NCBI GenBank assembly: GCA_965221505.1
Contig: CBDCSI010000001.1
Coordinates: 2,170,001-2,234,000 of the forward strand
Length of the DNA: 64,000 nt
Origin: CAZPXZ01 sp965221505
GTDB lineage: Bacteria > Pseudomonadota > Alphaproteobacteria > Rhodobacterales > CAZPXZ01
Direction of reading: 5' to 3'
Shown here: positions 51,627-61,085 of the stretch, in pieces
Position numbering within the stretch: position 1 is the stretch's first letter
How the letters are laid out: every line of letters starts with the position of its first letter
Notes under the pieces: generated by a model
Database searches by the model: none
What the model was told of the DNA's origin: nothing
Seen by the model: only the letters and a program-made list of their open reading frames with translations
Translations under genes and position numbers: made by a program

Positions 51627-52630
51627 ACGAGCCGGTCTACGCCGTCGAAGACCTCGTCATAGACCTCTTCACCCCTTCCGCCTCCGTCCGGGCCGTCGAC
51701 GGCGTGAGCTTCGTCGTCAACGCAGGCGAAACTCTCGCCGTCGTCGGTGAGAGCGGTTCGGGCAAGACGGTCATGACGCTGGGACCTCTCGGGCTCATGC
51801 CGGAGGGGGTCACGATCGACCTGAAGGGGTCGGTCCGGGCCGCTGGCCGCGACCTGCTGGAGATGACGCAGAAGGAACTCTCTGCAGTCCGCGGAAGTCG
51901 ATTCGGGGTGATATTCCAGGATCCGATGAGCGCACTGAACCCGATGCTGAAAATCGGACCGCAACTCGCAGAGCAGGCACGCCGGTTTGCCGGTCTCTCG
52001 GCGGAGGCGGCGCGCCGGGAAGCCGTGACGCTCCTCGCCCGGACCGGCATTCCGGACCCCGAGGACCGATATGACCGCTATCCCCACGAACTGTCGGGCG
52101 GAATGCTGCAACGCGCGATGATCGCCCTCGCCCTCGCCGCTCGACCCGATATCCTGATCGCCGACGAACCGACCACCGCGCTCGACGCGACCGTGCAGGC
52201 GCAGATTCTCGCGCTTCTGCGCCAGATCCAGGCCGAGGACGGCATCGCGGTCGTCCTCATCACCCACGACATCGGCGCGGTATCCGTCCTCGCCGACAGG
52301 GTGCTGGTCTTGTACGCGGGCCGGACCGCCGAGGAAGGCAGCGCCATCGACGTGTTGACCGCACCTGTCCACCCCTACACCCGGGGCCTTCTGGCATCCG
52401 TGCCGGACTTCCGCTCCGACGACGCATCGGGCACGCGAGAGATTCCGGGCCTCCCGCCGGATCAGACCCGCCTCTTGCCGGGGTGCCGCTTCGCCGACCG
52501 GTGTGCGCAGGCGATCGACCCTTGCCGGTCGATTCGCCCGGAATTGACCCGCGTCGGCGGCATTGAGAGTGCGCATCGGGCAGCCTGCCCCGTCGCCGTA
52601 TCGAGCGAGGAAATCGGCAGACATGCCTGA
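51623..52630 (+). CDS. ABC transporter ATP-binding protein, NikD/DppD type
   Basis: 335 residues. Walker A is GESGSGKT, the signature is LSGGMLQR, Walker B is ILIADEPT and the switch His is in LITHDIG. The C-terminal part has the HPYTRGLL motif and a Cys-containing tail (LPGCRFADRCAQAIDPCRS) typical of peptide/nickel importer ATPases. It overlaps the preceding permease gene by 4 nt (ATGA) and the next ATPase gene by 8 nt. It supplies ATP hydrolysis for the importer encoded by this operon. Confidence 0.92.
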   Translation: MNEPVYAVEDLVIDLFTPSASVRAVDGVSFVVNAGETLAVVGESGSGKTVMTLGPLGLMPEGVTIDLKGSVRAAGRDLLEMTQKELSAVRGSRFGVIFQDPMSALNPMLKIGPQLAEQARRFAGLSAEAARREAVTLLARTGIPDPEDRYDRYPHELSGGMLQRAMIALALAARPDILIADEPTTALDATVQAQILALLRQIQAEDGIAVVLITHDIGAVSVLADRVLVLYAGRTAEEGSAIDVLTAPVHPYTRGLLASVPDFRSDDASGTREIPGLPPDQTRLLPGCRFADRCAQAIDPCRSIRPELTRVGGIESAHRAACPVAVSSEEIGRHA

Positions 52631-53642
52631 CACTACACGGTCGGAACGGGTCTCAGCCGGTCCGGACCCGTTGACGCCTGCGATCGAGGTCGAGGGTCTG
52701 AAGGTCCATTTTCGCACGTCCGCGGGGCTCGTGCGCGCTGCGGACGGCGTCGACCTGACGGTGAAGAACGGCGCCTTCCACGGGATCGTGGGTGAATCCG
52801 GATGCGGCAAGACGACGCTCGCGCGGGCAATCGTCGGACTCCAGATCGCGACCGCCGGACGCGTTCGCATTTTCGGACGCGAACGGGCCGATTGGCAATC
52901 GAAGGACCGAAAGGGTTTCGCGCGCGCGGTTCAGTTCATCTTCCAGGACCCGCTCGGGTCGATGAGCCGTCGGCAATCCGTGCAACAGACGTTGGAGGAA
53001 CCGCTGCGCATCCACGGCCTGGGCAACGGGCGGACGAGGCGCCGCAAGATTGAAGAGCTCCTCGATCTGGTCGCTCTTCCCGGGTCGGTGCTCGATCGCC
53101 TGCCGCGCTCGCTCTCGGGCGGCCAGAGGCAACGCGTGTCGATCGCCCGGGCCCTTGCCCTGGATCCCGATGTGCTGGTCTGCGACGAGCCTCTCTCGGC
53201 GCTTGACGTGTCGGTCAGGGCGCAAATTGTGAACCTCTTCGCACGACTCCGGAATCAACTTGGCCTGACTGTCGTTATCGTTGCCCACGACCTTGCGATC
53301 GTGCGCGAGATATGCTCGGAAGTGACGGTCATGTACCTGGGTCGCGTGGCGGAAGAGGGCTCTTCCCGGTCCTTTTTCGCCGACCCGGCCCATCCGTACT
53401 CGCAAGCCCTTCTTTCCGCAGTTCCCTCACCGGATCCTCGGATCGAAGCGACGCGCGCGCGCGTCCTGCTCGAAGGCGATCCTCCGTCGCCTCGGAACCC
53501 GCCGGCCGGATGTCGTTTCTCCACGCGTTGCCCGGCGGCCGTCGACGCGTGCCGCGTTCGCGAGCCGACCCTGCGCAACGTGCAGCATGGCGGACGCGCC
53601 GCCTGCCACTTGGCCGACGAGTCCGGGCATCCGATCCTCTGA
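52623..53642 (+). CDS. ABC transporter ATP-binding protein, NikE/DppF type
   Basis: 339 residues. Walker A is GESGCGKTT, signature LSGGQRQR, Walker B VLVCDEPLS and switch His in IVAHDLA. The C-terminus carries HPYSQALL and GCRFSTRCPAAVDACR. ATG at 52623 lies inside the end of the NikD-type gene. With the previous gene product it forms the ATPase heterodimer. It is the last gene of the five-gene importer operon. Confidence 0.92.
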   Translation: MPDTTRSERVSAGPDPLTPAIEVEGLKVHFRTSAGLVRAADGVDLTVKNGAFHGIVGESGCGKTTLARAIVGLQIATAGRVRIFGRERADWQSKDRKGFARAVQFIFQDPLGSMSRRQSVQQTLEEPLRIHGLGNGRTRRRKIEELLDLVALPGSVLDRLPRSLSGGQRQRVSIARALALDPDVLVCDEPLSALDVSVRAQIVNLFARLRNQLGLTVVIVAHDLAIVREICSEVTVMYLGRVAEEGSSRSFFADPAHPYSQALLSAVPSPDPRIEATRARVLLEGDPPSPRNPPAGCRFSTRCPAAVDACRVREPTLRNVQHGGRAACHLADESGHPIL

Positions 53643-54213
53643 TTGCCTTCGCGCCGCCGAACGGGCTCGCACCCGCTCTCGCGCGGGGATTCTTGCGGCC
53701 CTCGAGACGCGAACCTGTTCCGGAGAACGACCGGCAACCAGGCTCTATTCCGGTGTTCGAGACAGACATGGAAACACTGTTCGGTACCGCCGCGCATCTG
53801 CGCCGCGCGGCGTTACCTTCGCAACGGAGAGGGCGCCGCAACGGGTCGGCTGCGAGTTCGCTCCCGTAGGTGCCGACGCGACCTGCATGGCCGCGCGACG
53901 AACGTCTCGGCATCGATCTCGATCGCTGCATCGTCGCGAGCCAAGCGAAGCGGGCGTCGAGAACGGTACGGTCCCATCCGGGCATTTCGCTACGCCCTCG
54001 GCGGCGGAACGGTGTGTGCGTCCGCCGAGCCGTCAGGAAATTCGAATGGGCGTTCGGGACCGGTAAACGCGAACCCGGGTTCCCCTGCCCCGCCCAAAAC
54101 CGCATTGGGCAATGATCGCGGTAAGGGTGCGGTTGTCGTCCGCGAACTAATCCGGCGCCGACGACTCGGATCGCGGCCGCCCTGTCAGCCGCGACTTCCT
54201 GTCCGCGTTCGGA
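53643..54213. other. Intergenic region, 571 bp, no gene recognised
   Basis: This is the region between the end of the nik-like operon and the convergent bioY gene. Frames are Arg/Ser/Pro-rich without motifs. No clear terminator with a T-run was found. It may hold decayed coding sequence. Confidence 0.5.
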
Positions 54214-54807
54214 CTACTCGCCCGGTTCGGACCTAGAGGCCCTCCAGCGGTCGGCAGCGCTGCGAATCGCGTAGACCGCGCAACAGGCGAGGACGAGCTT
54301 CAAGAGATCGCCCGGGACGAACGGAACGAGCCCCCACTGCAGTGTGGTGGCCCAATCGGGCGCGAAGGCGTGTAGCCAGAGGAGTCCCGGCACGTAGAGG
54401 ACCACGTTGCCGATCAGCATCGCGACGCCGGCAAACAGGATCCTGCGATCCCAGCCGCGTTCCGCAAGCCAGCCGACTACGAACGCCGCCGCGACAAATC
54501 CCCACAGGTACCCGGCGGTCGGGCCCACGAGATGCGCGGCCCCTCCCTTCGCATTCGCGAATACCGGCAACCCGAGGGCGCCCTCGAGCAGGTAGGCGAG
54601 AACGGTGACGGCAGCGAGGCGCGAGCCGTACAGGAGGCCCAGACACAGCACCCCGAACGTCTGACCGGTGATGGGAACCGGCAAGACGGGAACGGATACC
54701 TGCGACACCAGCGCCAGGAACACGCTGCCGCCGAGGACGAGTCCTGCATGTCGCTGCCAACTGGACGACGGAAACAGAACGTTGGCGGTGTTGGCGTCGG
54801 TATTCAT
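54214..54807 (-). CDS. bioY: Biotin transporter BioY (ECF S-component)
   Basis: 197 residues with six hydrophobic segments. SVPVLPVPITGQTFGVLCLGLLYG is the BioY signature region (about 38-62), followed by YLLEGALGLPVFANAKGGAAHLVGPTAGYL (split around 72-101) and FVPGDLLKLVLA, the motif near the last helix. BioY binds biotin in the inner membrane; in alphaproteobacteria it can work alone or with BioMN. No BioMN genes and no biotin synthesis genes are in the window. No BioR box was recognised upstream. Confidence 0.93.
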   Translation of the reverse strand: MNTDANTANVLFPSSSWQRHAGLVLGGSVFLALVSQVSVPVLPVPITGQTFGVLCLGLLYGSRLAAVTVLAYLLEGALGLPVFANAKGGAAHLVGPTAGYLWGFVAAAFVVGWLAERGWDRRILFAGVAMLIGNVVLYVPGLLWLHAFAPDWATTLQWGLVPFVPGDLLKLVLACCAVYAIRSAADRWRASRSEPGE

Positions 54808-55049
54808 CGAACCCTCCTCACGCTGGCAATCCCGGCATCGCGCTCCCGCAATCCGACTGTGTCGGACAGGCGGGTTTCCGGGAGTCGAATTCCGCCCCCT
54901 CGACGGGGGCGATCGAGCGACGCTCCATCTTATTCAAGTACGCGACGTCCCTCAACCGTCCCCCAAGCGAATTGCCGCACGCCCGCGAGGCGTCCGGGCT
55001 GTCGGGTCGGCGCCCCGGGACGAATTCGGCGCCTGTCTTCAGCGCATCT

Positions 55050-55628
55050 TCAGCGCATCTTCCGCGCCGTGGCAACCGTCGCTTCGACGACTCGAACCAC
55101 GCCCTGACGATGCGCGTCCGATACGAGACTTCCGTCCTCGGCGAACGCCTCGCCCGCGCCGTGAAGCGCATATTGGGCTGGCACCACCAGAACGCCGATC
55201 CCGGAGAGAACGCGGCGCAGCTCCACCAGCCCTCGAAGTCCCCCCAGCCGTCCGGGCGCCGCAGCCAGGAGCCCCGCCACCTTGCCCCGAAACGGGAGCA
55301 TCGGCGCCGGGTCCTCGCCTCGGCGCGACATCCAGTCGATCGTGTTCTTCATCAGGGGCGAGATCGAGCCGTTGTATTCCGGGGAAACGGCAACGAATCC
55401 AGCGCTTTCGGCGAACGCCCGCTTCAGCGCCACGACGGAGTCCGGCAGCCCCCGCTCCGCTTCCAGATCCCCGTTGTAGAGCGGCGCCGGATAGTCGGCG
55501 AGATCGATCCGCACGGCTTCCGCACCGGCCTGGTCCACCAGATCCGCAGCCGAAGCCGCGAGCCGCCGGTTGTAGCTCCCGCGTCGCACGCTACCCGCGA
55601 ACACGACAATTCGAACCCGTTCGCTCAT
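55050..55628 (-). CDS. NADPH-dependent FMN reductase
   Basis: 192 residues with a flavodoxin-like fold. IVVFAGSVRRGSYNRRLAA is the phosphate-binding loop, and AVSPEYNGSISPLMKNTIDWMSR is the SPEYNxxxxxxxKNxxDW motif (residues about 80-102) that identifies the ChrR/ArsH/azoreductase-like branch. It would reduce FMN, quinones or oxidised metals with NADPH. ATG at 55628 follows GGGAGAG and overlaps the stop of the molybdenum-cofactor fusion gene by 4 nt, so it is translated with that gene. Confidence 0.88.
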   Translation of the reverse strand: MSERVRIVVFAGSVRRGSYNRRLAASAADLVDQAGAEAVRIDLADYPAPLYNGDLEAERGLPDSVVALKRAFAESAGFVAVSPEYNGSISPLMKNTIDWMSRRGEDPAPMLPFRGKVAGLLAAAPGRLGGLRGLVELRRVLSGIGVLVVPAQYALHGAGEAFAEDGSLVSDAHRQGVVRVVEATVATARKMR

Positions 55629-57277
55629 CCGGTCGTCTCTCCCTTTCCTTCGCGATCCGCCCGCCAGCGCCGCCATTGATCCTCGGTATCCAGATCGACC
55701 AGCCTGGATGCGGGAACGCGGAGGTCGCGCACGTCCTGCCGATTCTCGAGGAGCACGTCGCGGGCTCCCCGGTCGCCCGACAACGCGCCGAGCGCCTCAA
55801 AATAGCGCCTCCCGAGGAGAACCGGATGTCCGGGCTCTCCCTCTGGCCCGACGAGGCGGCAAATCCCGGACCCTGCGGCCGGATCGTACGCGTCGATCAG
55901 CCTGTCGATGTCGGCGGCCTCGACTTCCGGCATGTCGGCCAGCGCCACCACCAGTGCGTCCGCATCCGAGCCGACGGCGGCGACTCCCTTCCGAATCGAG
56001 GATCCGATTCCCTCCCGGTAGAGCTCGTTCTCCAGGACCTCGACGGTTCCGTCGCCCACCGATCGTAGGGCGTCCCCCACGCTCCCGCTTTCCGCCCCGA
56101 CCACGGCGAGGATTCGGCTCGCGCGGCTTCCCGAGAGCCGGTCTGCGACATGGGCGACCAGGGGAACGCCGTCGACGCTCCGAAGCAGCTTGTGGCCGCG
56201 AGCCATGCGACGCGAGGCGCCGGCTGCGAGCAGCAGGATCGGAATCCTCGGCGCGTCCGGCACGTCCGCGCCGCCGAGCCGCGGAGAGGGCCGGGACGCG
56301 ATTTCGTGCAGGAGACCCCCGACCCCCATGGCCGCGAACGCCCGGTCGTCCACGAACACTCCGCAGGCGATCCGCTCCAGCACCCAGTCCGCTCCGTTCA
56401 GCTTCGGCGAACGTGCGCATCCGGGAAGCACGAGGACCGGGCGCCCGTTCAGATCCCCGAGGAGAAGCAGGTTGCCGGGATCGACGGGCATTCCGAATCG
56501 CCGAACCGTACCGCCGGCGAGGCGGATGGCGCTGGGGGCCACGTCCTCCCGGTCGGAGGTCACCGTATCCCCCAGCACCAGGATCATGTCCGCTCCCGTT
56601 CCGGCCAGCGCCTCGGCCAGCGCCGGCGCCGCATGAGAAACCTCCCGCTCCTCCCGCACCACGATGCCCAGCGACCGGAGCCTCGACCGCACGACGTCCA
56701 TGCCGCGCGCCTGCAGAGACGGCGGCGTCCATTCCCCTCGCGTCGCGAGAATCGCTGCGGAGCGCCGGCGAACCGGCAGGACTTCCAGCGCACGGCCGGA
56801 GACGACGAGCGATTCGGTCGCACGCGCGACCGTCTCTCGCGACACGGCAAACGGAATCACTTTCACCGTCGCGACCAGCTGGCCCGACGACGTCCGCGCG
56901 AACTCCGGCAGCGTCGAAATCGCCGCCGTCTCGCTCACCCGGTTGAAGGCGGTGATCGCGTCCCGCTCCACACGCAGCAGGCCCGAATGGAGAGCGAAGA
57001 AGTTCACCCTTCCGCGGCGCGCCGGACCCCGCCTCAGACCGCAGGCTTCAGGCTCCGGGGCCAGCGACGCGGCCATCTTGCGTGCGGCCTCGTCCTCGTG
57101 AACGTCGTCCGCGTCCTCCCGCGCCGCCATGACCGGGCCGACGCCGGCCTCGCGAAGCAGCGCAATTCGCGCCCGGTCGAGCCGGATTCCCTTCCGAAGA
57201 GTCCCCGACTTCCACCGGACCGTATGCGCAAGGATGGCGCCCTCGGCCTCGTCGAGCGCAAGCAAGCCGAACTTCAC
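55625..57277 (-). CDS. Fused molybdopterin-binding / MobA-like nucleotidyltransferase (MocA-type)
   Basis: 550 residues. The N-terminal part (about 1-330) resembles molybdopterin-binding MoeA/MogA proteins, with LGDTVTSDREDVAPSAI, GNLLLLGDLNGRPVLVLPGCARSPKLNGADWVLER. The C-terminal part is an NTP transferase with LLLAAGASRRMARGHKLL (MobA/MocA nucleotide loop) and ALADMPEV. Such fusions make molybdenum cofactor cytidine dinucleotide for xanthine-dehydrogenase-family enzymes. The GTG start at 57277 overlaps the xdhC stop (GTGA). It lies with xdhC and CoxD/E-like genes, so it serves maturation of a molybdenum hydroxylase encoded elsewhere. Confidence 0.87.
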   Translation of the reverse strand: MKFGLLALDEAEGAILAHTVRWKSGTLRKGIRLDRARIALLREAGVGPVMAAREDADDVHEDEAARKMAASLAPEPEACGLRRGPARRGRVNFFALHSGLLRVERDAITAFNRVSETAAISTLPEFARTSSGQLVATVKVIPFAVSRETVARATESLVVSGRALEVLPVRRRSAAILATRGEWTPPSLQARGMDVVRSRLRSLGIVVREEREVSHAAPALAEALAGTGADMILVLGDTVTSDREDVAPSAIRLAGGTVRRFGMPVDPGNLLLLGDLNGRPVLVLPGCARSPKLNGADWVLERIACGVFVDDRAFAAMGVGGLLHEIASRPSPRLGGADVPDAPRIPILLLAAGASRRMARGHKLLRSVDGVPLVAHVADRLSGSRASRILAVVGAESGSVGDALRSVGDGTVEVLENELYREGIGSSIRKGVAAVGSDADALVVALADMPEVEAADIDRLIDAYDPAAGSGICRLVGPEGEPGHPVLLGRRYFEALGALSGDRGARDVLLENRQDVRDLRVPASRLVDLDTEDQWRRWRADREGKGETTG

Positions 57278-58311
57278 GACTGGGCGGCCTTCCGTCTCGG
57301 TCCTCCGCGCAGCGCCAGGGTCATTTCGGCGAGAATGGCGACCGCGATCTCCGCCGGCGACATCGCGCCGATATCCAGACCGACCGGTGCGCGGATACGG
57401 TCGAGCACCTCCTCCGCCGCGCCGGCTTCGCGAAGCCTCTCCAGGCGCTTCGCGTGCGTCCTCGGCGAGCCGAGGCATCCGAGATAGAACGCTTCGGACT
57501 TCAGGGTCTCGAGAATCGCCGCATCGTCGATTTTCGGATCGTGCGTAAGGGTCGCGACGGCGACGCGGGCGTCCAGCCCGTGGGCGCGAAGCGCCTCGTC
57601 CGGCCAAGCGTGGCGGCATGCGAACCCCGGAAACCGTTCCGCGCTGGCGAAGGCCTCGCGCGGATCGACGACCGTAACCTCGTAGCCTGCGAGACGCGCC
57701 ATCCCCGCCAGGGGCTGGGCGATATGCGACCCGCCGACGATCGCCAGCCGAAGCGGCGGATTGTGCACCGACAGAAACCAGCGTTCGCCGTCCGCCTCGA
57801 TCGCGCCGGAGCGGTCCGCCCGAAGCGCGGCTTCCGCCTTCGCGCCCAACTCGCCGCCCTCGCCGACGCCCAGCAACCGATGGACGCCACCGCCCTCCCC
57901 GACCGCGAGCGCGACCGCTTCCCGCCGCGCACGGCGCCCGACGAGCTCCTCGAGAAGCGGGCCGGGAATCCCCTGCCCCACTCCCACCGGCTCGACGCGA
58001 ACGCGAATCGTTCCCCCGCAGGCCAGACCGACCGCGAACGCCTCTTCCGTCGAGACCCCGAATCGAAGGGCGCGTACGGCGCCGTCGTCGATCGATTCGA
58101 GGGCCGATTCCGCGACCGCGCCTTCCACGCACCCTCCGGAGACCGAACCGGCGATCTCGAGGTCGCCGGAGACCGCCAGCATGGCGCCGACCGGACGCGG
58201 AGCCGAACCCCAGGTCTCCGTGACCGTCGCCAGCGCCGCGCCGCGCCCTTCCCGGAACCACGCGAGCGCGACCTCGGGAATCCGGTCGTGCCCCTCGATC
58301 CCGCCCGACAC
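57274..58311 (-). CDS. xdhC: XdhC/CoxF-family molybdenum hydroxylase maturation factor
   Basis: 345 residues. The N-terminal XdhC/CoxI motif AALATVTETWGSAPRPVGAML is followed by GSVSGGCVEGAV and GLACGGTIRVRVEP. A Rossmann domain follows (LAIVGGSHIAQPLAGMARLAG), then ATLTHDPKIDDAAILETLKSE and YLGCLGSPRTHAKR. The family loads the sulfurated, cytidylated cofactor into xanthine dehydrogenase or CO dehydrogenase. GTG at 58311 follows AAGGAG; the exact start is not certain. A SPFH gene diverges 147 bp upstream. Confidence 0.87.
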   Translation of the reverse strand: MSGGIEGHDRIPEVALAWFREGRGAALATVTETWGSAPRPVGAMLAVSGDLEIAGSVSGGCVEGAVAESALESIDDGAVRALRFGVSTEEAFAVGLACGGTIRVRVEPVGVGQGIPGPLLEELVGRRARREAVALAVGEGGGVHRLLGVGEGGELGAKAEAALRADRSGAIEADGERWFLSVHNPPLRLAIVGGSHIAQPLAGMARLAGYEVTVVDPREAFASAERFPGFACRHAWPDEALRAHGLDARVAVATLTHDPKIDDAAILETLKSEAFYLGCLGSPRTHAKRLERLREAGAAEEVLDRIRAPVGLDIGAMSPAEIAVAILAEMTLALRGGPRRKAAQS

Positions 58312-58392
58312 GCCGACCCGCTCCTTCAGTCCGCCGACCGCAGGTTGTGGCTTCCAGGCGACACGCCCGCGCAACGCGGCTTCGCCGTCCGG

Positions 58393-58398
58393 TATACT
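58393..58398 (+). promoter_or_regulatory. Candidate -10 box of the SPFH-NfeD operon
   Basis: TATACT lies 60 bp before the SPFH start in the divergent spacer with xdhC. No clear -35 box was found at the correct distance. Confidence 0.35.
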
Positions 58399-58458
58399 GT
58401 GGGCGAGCCCCGACCCCACCGGCCGCGCCCCTGCGGCGCCCCAGCGAAAGAGCGCGTC

Positions 58459-59493
58459 ATGTTCGATGTCGACCCCAATTTTCTGCCCAACGCGATCAGC
58501 ATCAACATCATTCTCCTGGTGGTGGTCGCCGTGGTCACCCTGTGGTACGGCGTCAAGGTGGTGCCGCAAAGCCAAGTCTACATCGTCGAGCGATTCGGCC
58601 GCTACACCCGGACGCTCGACGCCGGCCTCAGCCTGATCGTCCCGTTCCTGGACCGGGTCGCGCACCGGATCTCGATTCTCGAGCGTCAGCTGCCGGCATT
58701 TCGCATTTCGGTAATCACCCGCGACAACGTCGAGGTGGAGCTCGAGACGACCGTGTTCTTTCGGATTCGGGAAGCCGACAAGTCGGTGTATCGAATTCGG
58801 GACGTCGAGCTCGCCATCCACACCGCGGCTACCTCTATCGTCCGCTCGGCCGCCGGCAAGCAGGAACTGGACGAGCTGCAGTCCGCCCGGCAGCAGATGA
58901 ATCAGGAAATTCAGACCAACCTTCGCGACGCCGCCGAGGTCTGGGGCGTCGAGGTAACCCGCACGGAGATCGTCGACGTGGTGGTCGACGAGGAGACCCG
59001 CTCCGCGCAGCGCAAACAGCTGGCCGCGGAACGGGAAAAGCGCGCCACCATCGCAAGGGCCGACGGCGAGCGGCAGGCGGTACAGCTTCGCGCGGACGCG
59101 AAACTCTACGAGGCCGAGCGCGATGCGGAAGCGATTCGGGTCACCGCCGAGGCGGAGGCCTTCGCCGTGCAGAAGAAGGCGGAGGCGGACGCCAGGCAAA
59201 CGGAGCTGCTCGCCGCCGCCATCGCCAACAAGGGGCAGCCGGCGGTGAACTTCGAGATTCAGAAGCGCCAGGTGGAAGCCGTCCGGCAGTTGGGCAGCTC
59301 CGCCAGCGCCAAGGTCGTCGTCGTGCCCAGCGACGTAGTGGGTGCGCTCGGCGCACTGGAGACCCTGTCGCAGTTTCTCGGACGCGACGCGTCGCCTCCC
59401 TCGCCCGGCGGAACCATGGACGCGAATCCTCCCGCTCCGCCGGCGCCCCGGCCCGCTCCGCCCTCGCCCTGGTCTCCGGGCTCCGCGAGTTAA
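58459..59493 (+). CDS. SPFH/band-7 (stomatin/paraslipin, QmcA-like) membrane protein
   Basis: 344 residues. One N-terminal membrane helix (about 17-31) precedes the SPFH domain: VVPQSQVYIVERFGRYTRTLDAGL, VEVELETTVFFRI, TNLRDAAEVWGVEV with the stomatin signature. A long coiled coil (about 195-270, Glu/Ala/Arg/Lys-rich) follows, and the C-terminal end is Pro/Ala/Ser-rich (last 35 residues). Such proteins form oligomeric rings in the membrane and regulate membrane proteases. An NfeD-type gene follows 5 bp later, the standard partner. Confidence 0.92.
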   Translation: MFDVDPNFLPNAISINIILLVVVAVVTLWYGVKVVPQSQVYIVERFGRYTRTLDAGLSLIVPFLDRVAHRISILERQLPAFRISVITRDNVEVELETTVFFRIREADKSVYRIRDVELAIHTAATSIVRSAAGKQELDELQSARQQMNQEIQTNLRDAAEVWGVEVTRTEIVDVVVDEETRSAQRKQLAAEREKRATIARADGERQAVQLRADAKLYEAERDAEAIRVTAEAEAFAVQKKAEADARQTELLAAAIANKGQPAVNFEIQKRQVEAVRQLGSSASAKVVVVPSDVVGALGALETLSQFLGRDASPPSPGGTMDANPPAPPAPRPAPPSPWSPGSAS

Positions 59494-59498
59494 CCGCC

Positions 59499-59798
59499 AT
59501 GGAAGCGGCAGTCTTCGAATGGGCCCTTCGCCCGGAACTCTGGCTTCTGGTCGGCATCGTCGCGGCGCTGTGCGAACTCGCGACCGGAACCATGATCCTG
59601 CTCCCGCTCGGCTGCACCGCAATCCTGGTCTCGGGATACCTGGCGCTGCAGGTCTACGAGATGTTGCCCGTTCCGCTGTGGCTGCATTCCTGGAAGGGCG
59701 TGGCGTTGCTCTACTGCGTCCTCGCCGTTCCGACCCTGCTTCTGCTCCGCAAGCTGTTCCAGAACCGTACGAAGCGACAAGACATCAACAAATACTGA
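59499..59798 (+). CDS. NfeD-like membrane protein (partner of SPFH protein)
   Basis: 99 residues with three hydrophobic segments (WLLVGIVAALCELATG, MILLPLGCTAILVSGYLAL, VALLYCVLAVPTLLLL) and no soluble OB-fold. This short membrane-only form occurs next to SPFH genes, where the two proteins act together. It starts 5 bp after the SPFH stop. The gene converges with the CoxE-like gene at 59805, with only 6 bp between their stops. Confidence 0.85.
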   Translation: MEAAVFEWALRPELWLLVGIVAALCELATGTMILLPLGCTAILVSGYLALQVYEMLPVPLWLHSWKGVALLYCVLAVPTLLLLRKLFQNRTKRQDINKY

Positions 59799-59804
59799 GC
59801 CCGC

Positions 59805-61073
59805 TCAAGCCTCCGGGACGGCGCCCGGCTGCAGCGGAGACTCGCGCAACAGGCGCAAGAGGCGGTCCCTCTCTCCGGTCCCGGACGAGTCCCGGGAAAG
59901 CGCCCGGCAGAGCGCTTCGAGCGATTCGACGTTATGTCCGCCGCGCAACTGGTCGACATGCGGCAAGAGTGCGGCGACGCCGCGCGCCCTGGGCGTAAAC
60001 GCCTCCCAGCGCAATAGCGGGTTCAGCCAGACGAGCGTGCGGGCGCTGAGCCGGAGCCTGGCCGCCTCATGCGCCAGTCGTGCCGGATCCTCCCGATCCA
60101 GCCCGTCGGTCAAGAGCAGCACGACCGCGCCTCGCGACAGCACGCGCCGGGACCAGTCGCGGTTGAAGCCGTGCAGACAGGATCCGATTCGGGTACCGCC
60201 CTCCCAGTCCGGAACCGCCTCGCCGAGCCGTCGAAGACAGTCGTCCGGGTCGCGCATCCGAAGCCATCGCGAAACGTTGGTCAGCCTCGTTCCGAACACG
60301 AACCCGTGAACGCGGCCCCAATCCGCGTCTTTCGCATGCGTCGCCGCATGCAGAAAATGCAACAGCATTCGGCTGTAACGTCCCATGGAGCCGGAGATGT
60401 CGCACAGCGCAACCAGGTCGGGACGGCGCATCACCGGGCTTCGCATGCGAATCGGCGCCAGCCCGCCGCCGGCCCGGGTCGCCGCCCGCATGCTCGCGCG
60501 CCAGTCCGGACGCGCGCCGCGACGCGACGGGCGAAGCCGCCGGGAGCGGATCGACGGCGTCGGCATACGCAGCTCCGCGACCGTCCGCTTCGCCATGCGC
60601 TCTTCCTCGACCGTCATCTGCTCGAAGTCCCGGGTCCTGAGACTCTCCTCCGCCGAACTGGTCAACCGCGCGTCCAGCTCGATCTCCTCGCCGGTCTCTT
60701 CGCCCCGGCGCGTTCGCAACGCCTCGCCGATCACCCCTTCGGCCGCCCGCCGCGCGCCGGCCGGCTCGGGGCCTTCCCGCTCGACGATCCGAAGGCCCGC
60801 GCCCATCATCGCCAGGACGGACGCGAGCGCGTCCGGATCGCGCCAGAACAGGGCGAAGGCCCGCTCGAAAACTTCGCGGTCCGCCGCCCGGGAGACGAGG
60901 CAGGCCCGGAGCGCGTTGTAAAAGGTGTCCCGACTGTCGAATCCCGCCGCTTCCGCCGCCTGAATCGCGACGAGCGCCCGACCGGTGCCGACCGGCAGGC
61001 CGGCTGCCCGAAGCGCGCGGCAAAAGTGCAGGATGTTGGCCGCGAGCCGGCCCGAAGCCGCGTCGTCCGGCAT
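59805..61073 (-). CDS. CoxE-like von Willebrand factor A domain protein
   Basis: 422 residues. The N-terminal part (1-170) is helical (ILHFCRALRAAGLPVGTGRALVAI). The C-terminal VWA domain carries the MIDAS motif LCDISGSMGRYSRMLL (about 220-235) and LLLTDGLDR. The segment LRPSRRGARPDWRASMRAATR is a typical CoxE linker. CoxE works with the MoxR ATPase CoxD in assembling the active site of CO dehydrogenase and related Mo hydroxylases. It lies 12 bp downstream of the CoxD-like gene. No coxMSL genes are in the window. Confidence 0.9.
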   Translation of the reverse strand: MPDDAASGRLAANILHFCRALRAAGLPVGTGRALVAIQAAEAAGFDSRDTFYNALRACLVSRAADREVFERAFALFWRDPDALASVLAMMGAGLRIVEREGPEPAGARRAAEGVIGEALRTRRGEETGEEIELDARLTSSAEESLRTRDFEQMTVEEERMAKRTVAELRMPTPSIRSRRLRPSRRGARPDWRASMRAATRAGGGLAPIRMRSPVMRRPDLVALCDISGSMGRYSRMLLHFLHAATHAKDADWGRVHGFVFGTRLTNVSRWLRMRDPDDCLRRLGEAVPDWEGGTRIGSCLHGFNRDWSRRVLSRGAVVLLLTDGLDREDPARLAHEAARLRLSARTLVWLNPLLRWEAFTPRARGVAALLPHVDQLRGGHNVESLEALCRALSRDSSGTGERDRLLRLLRESPLQPGAVPEA

Positions 61074-61085
61074 GCGTCCGGCGAA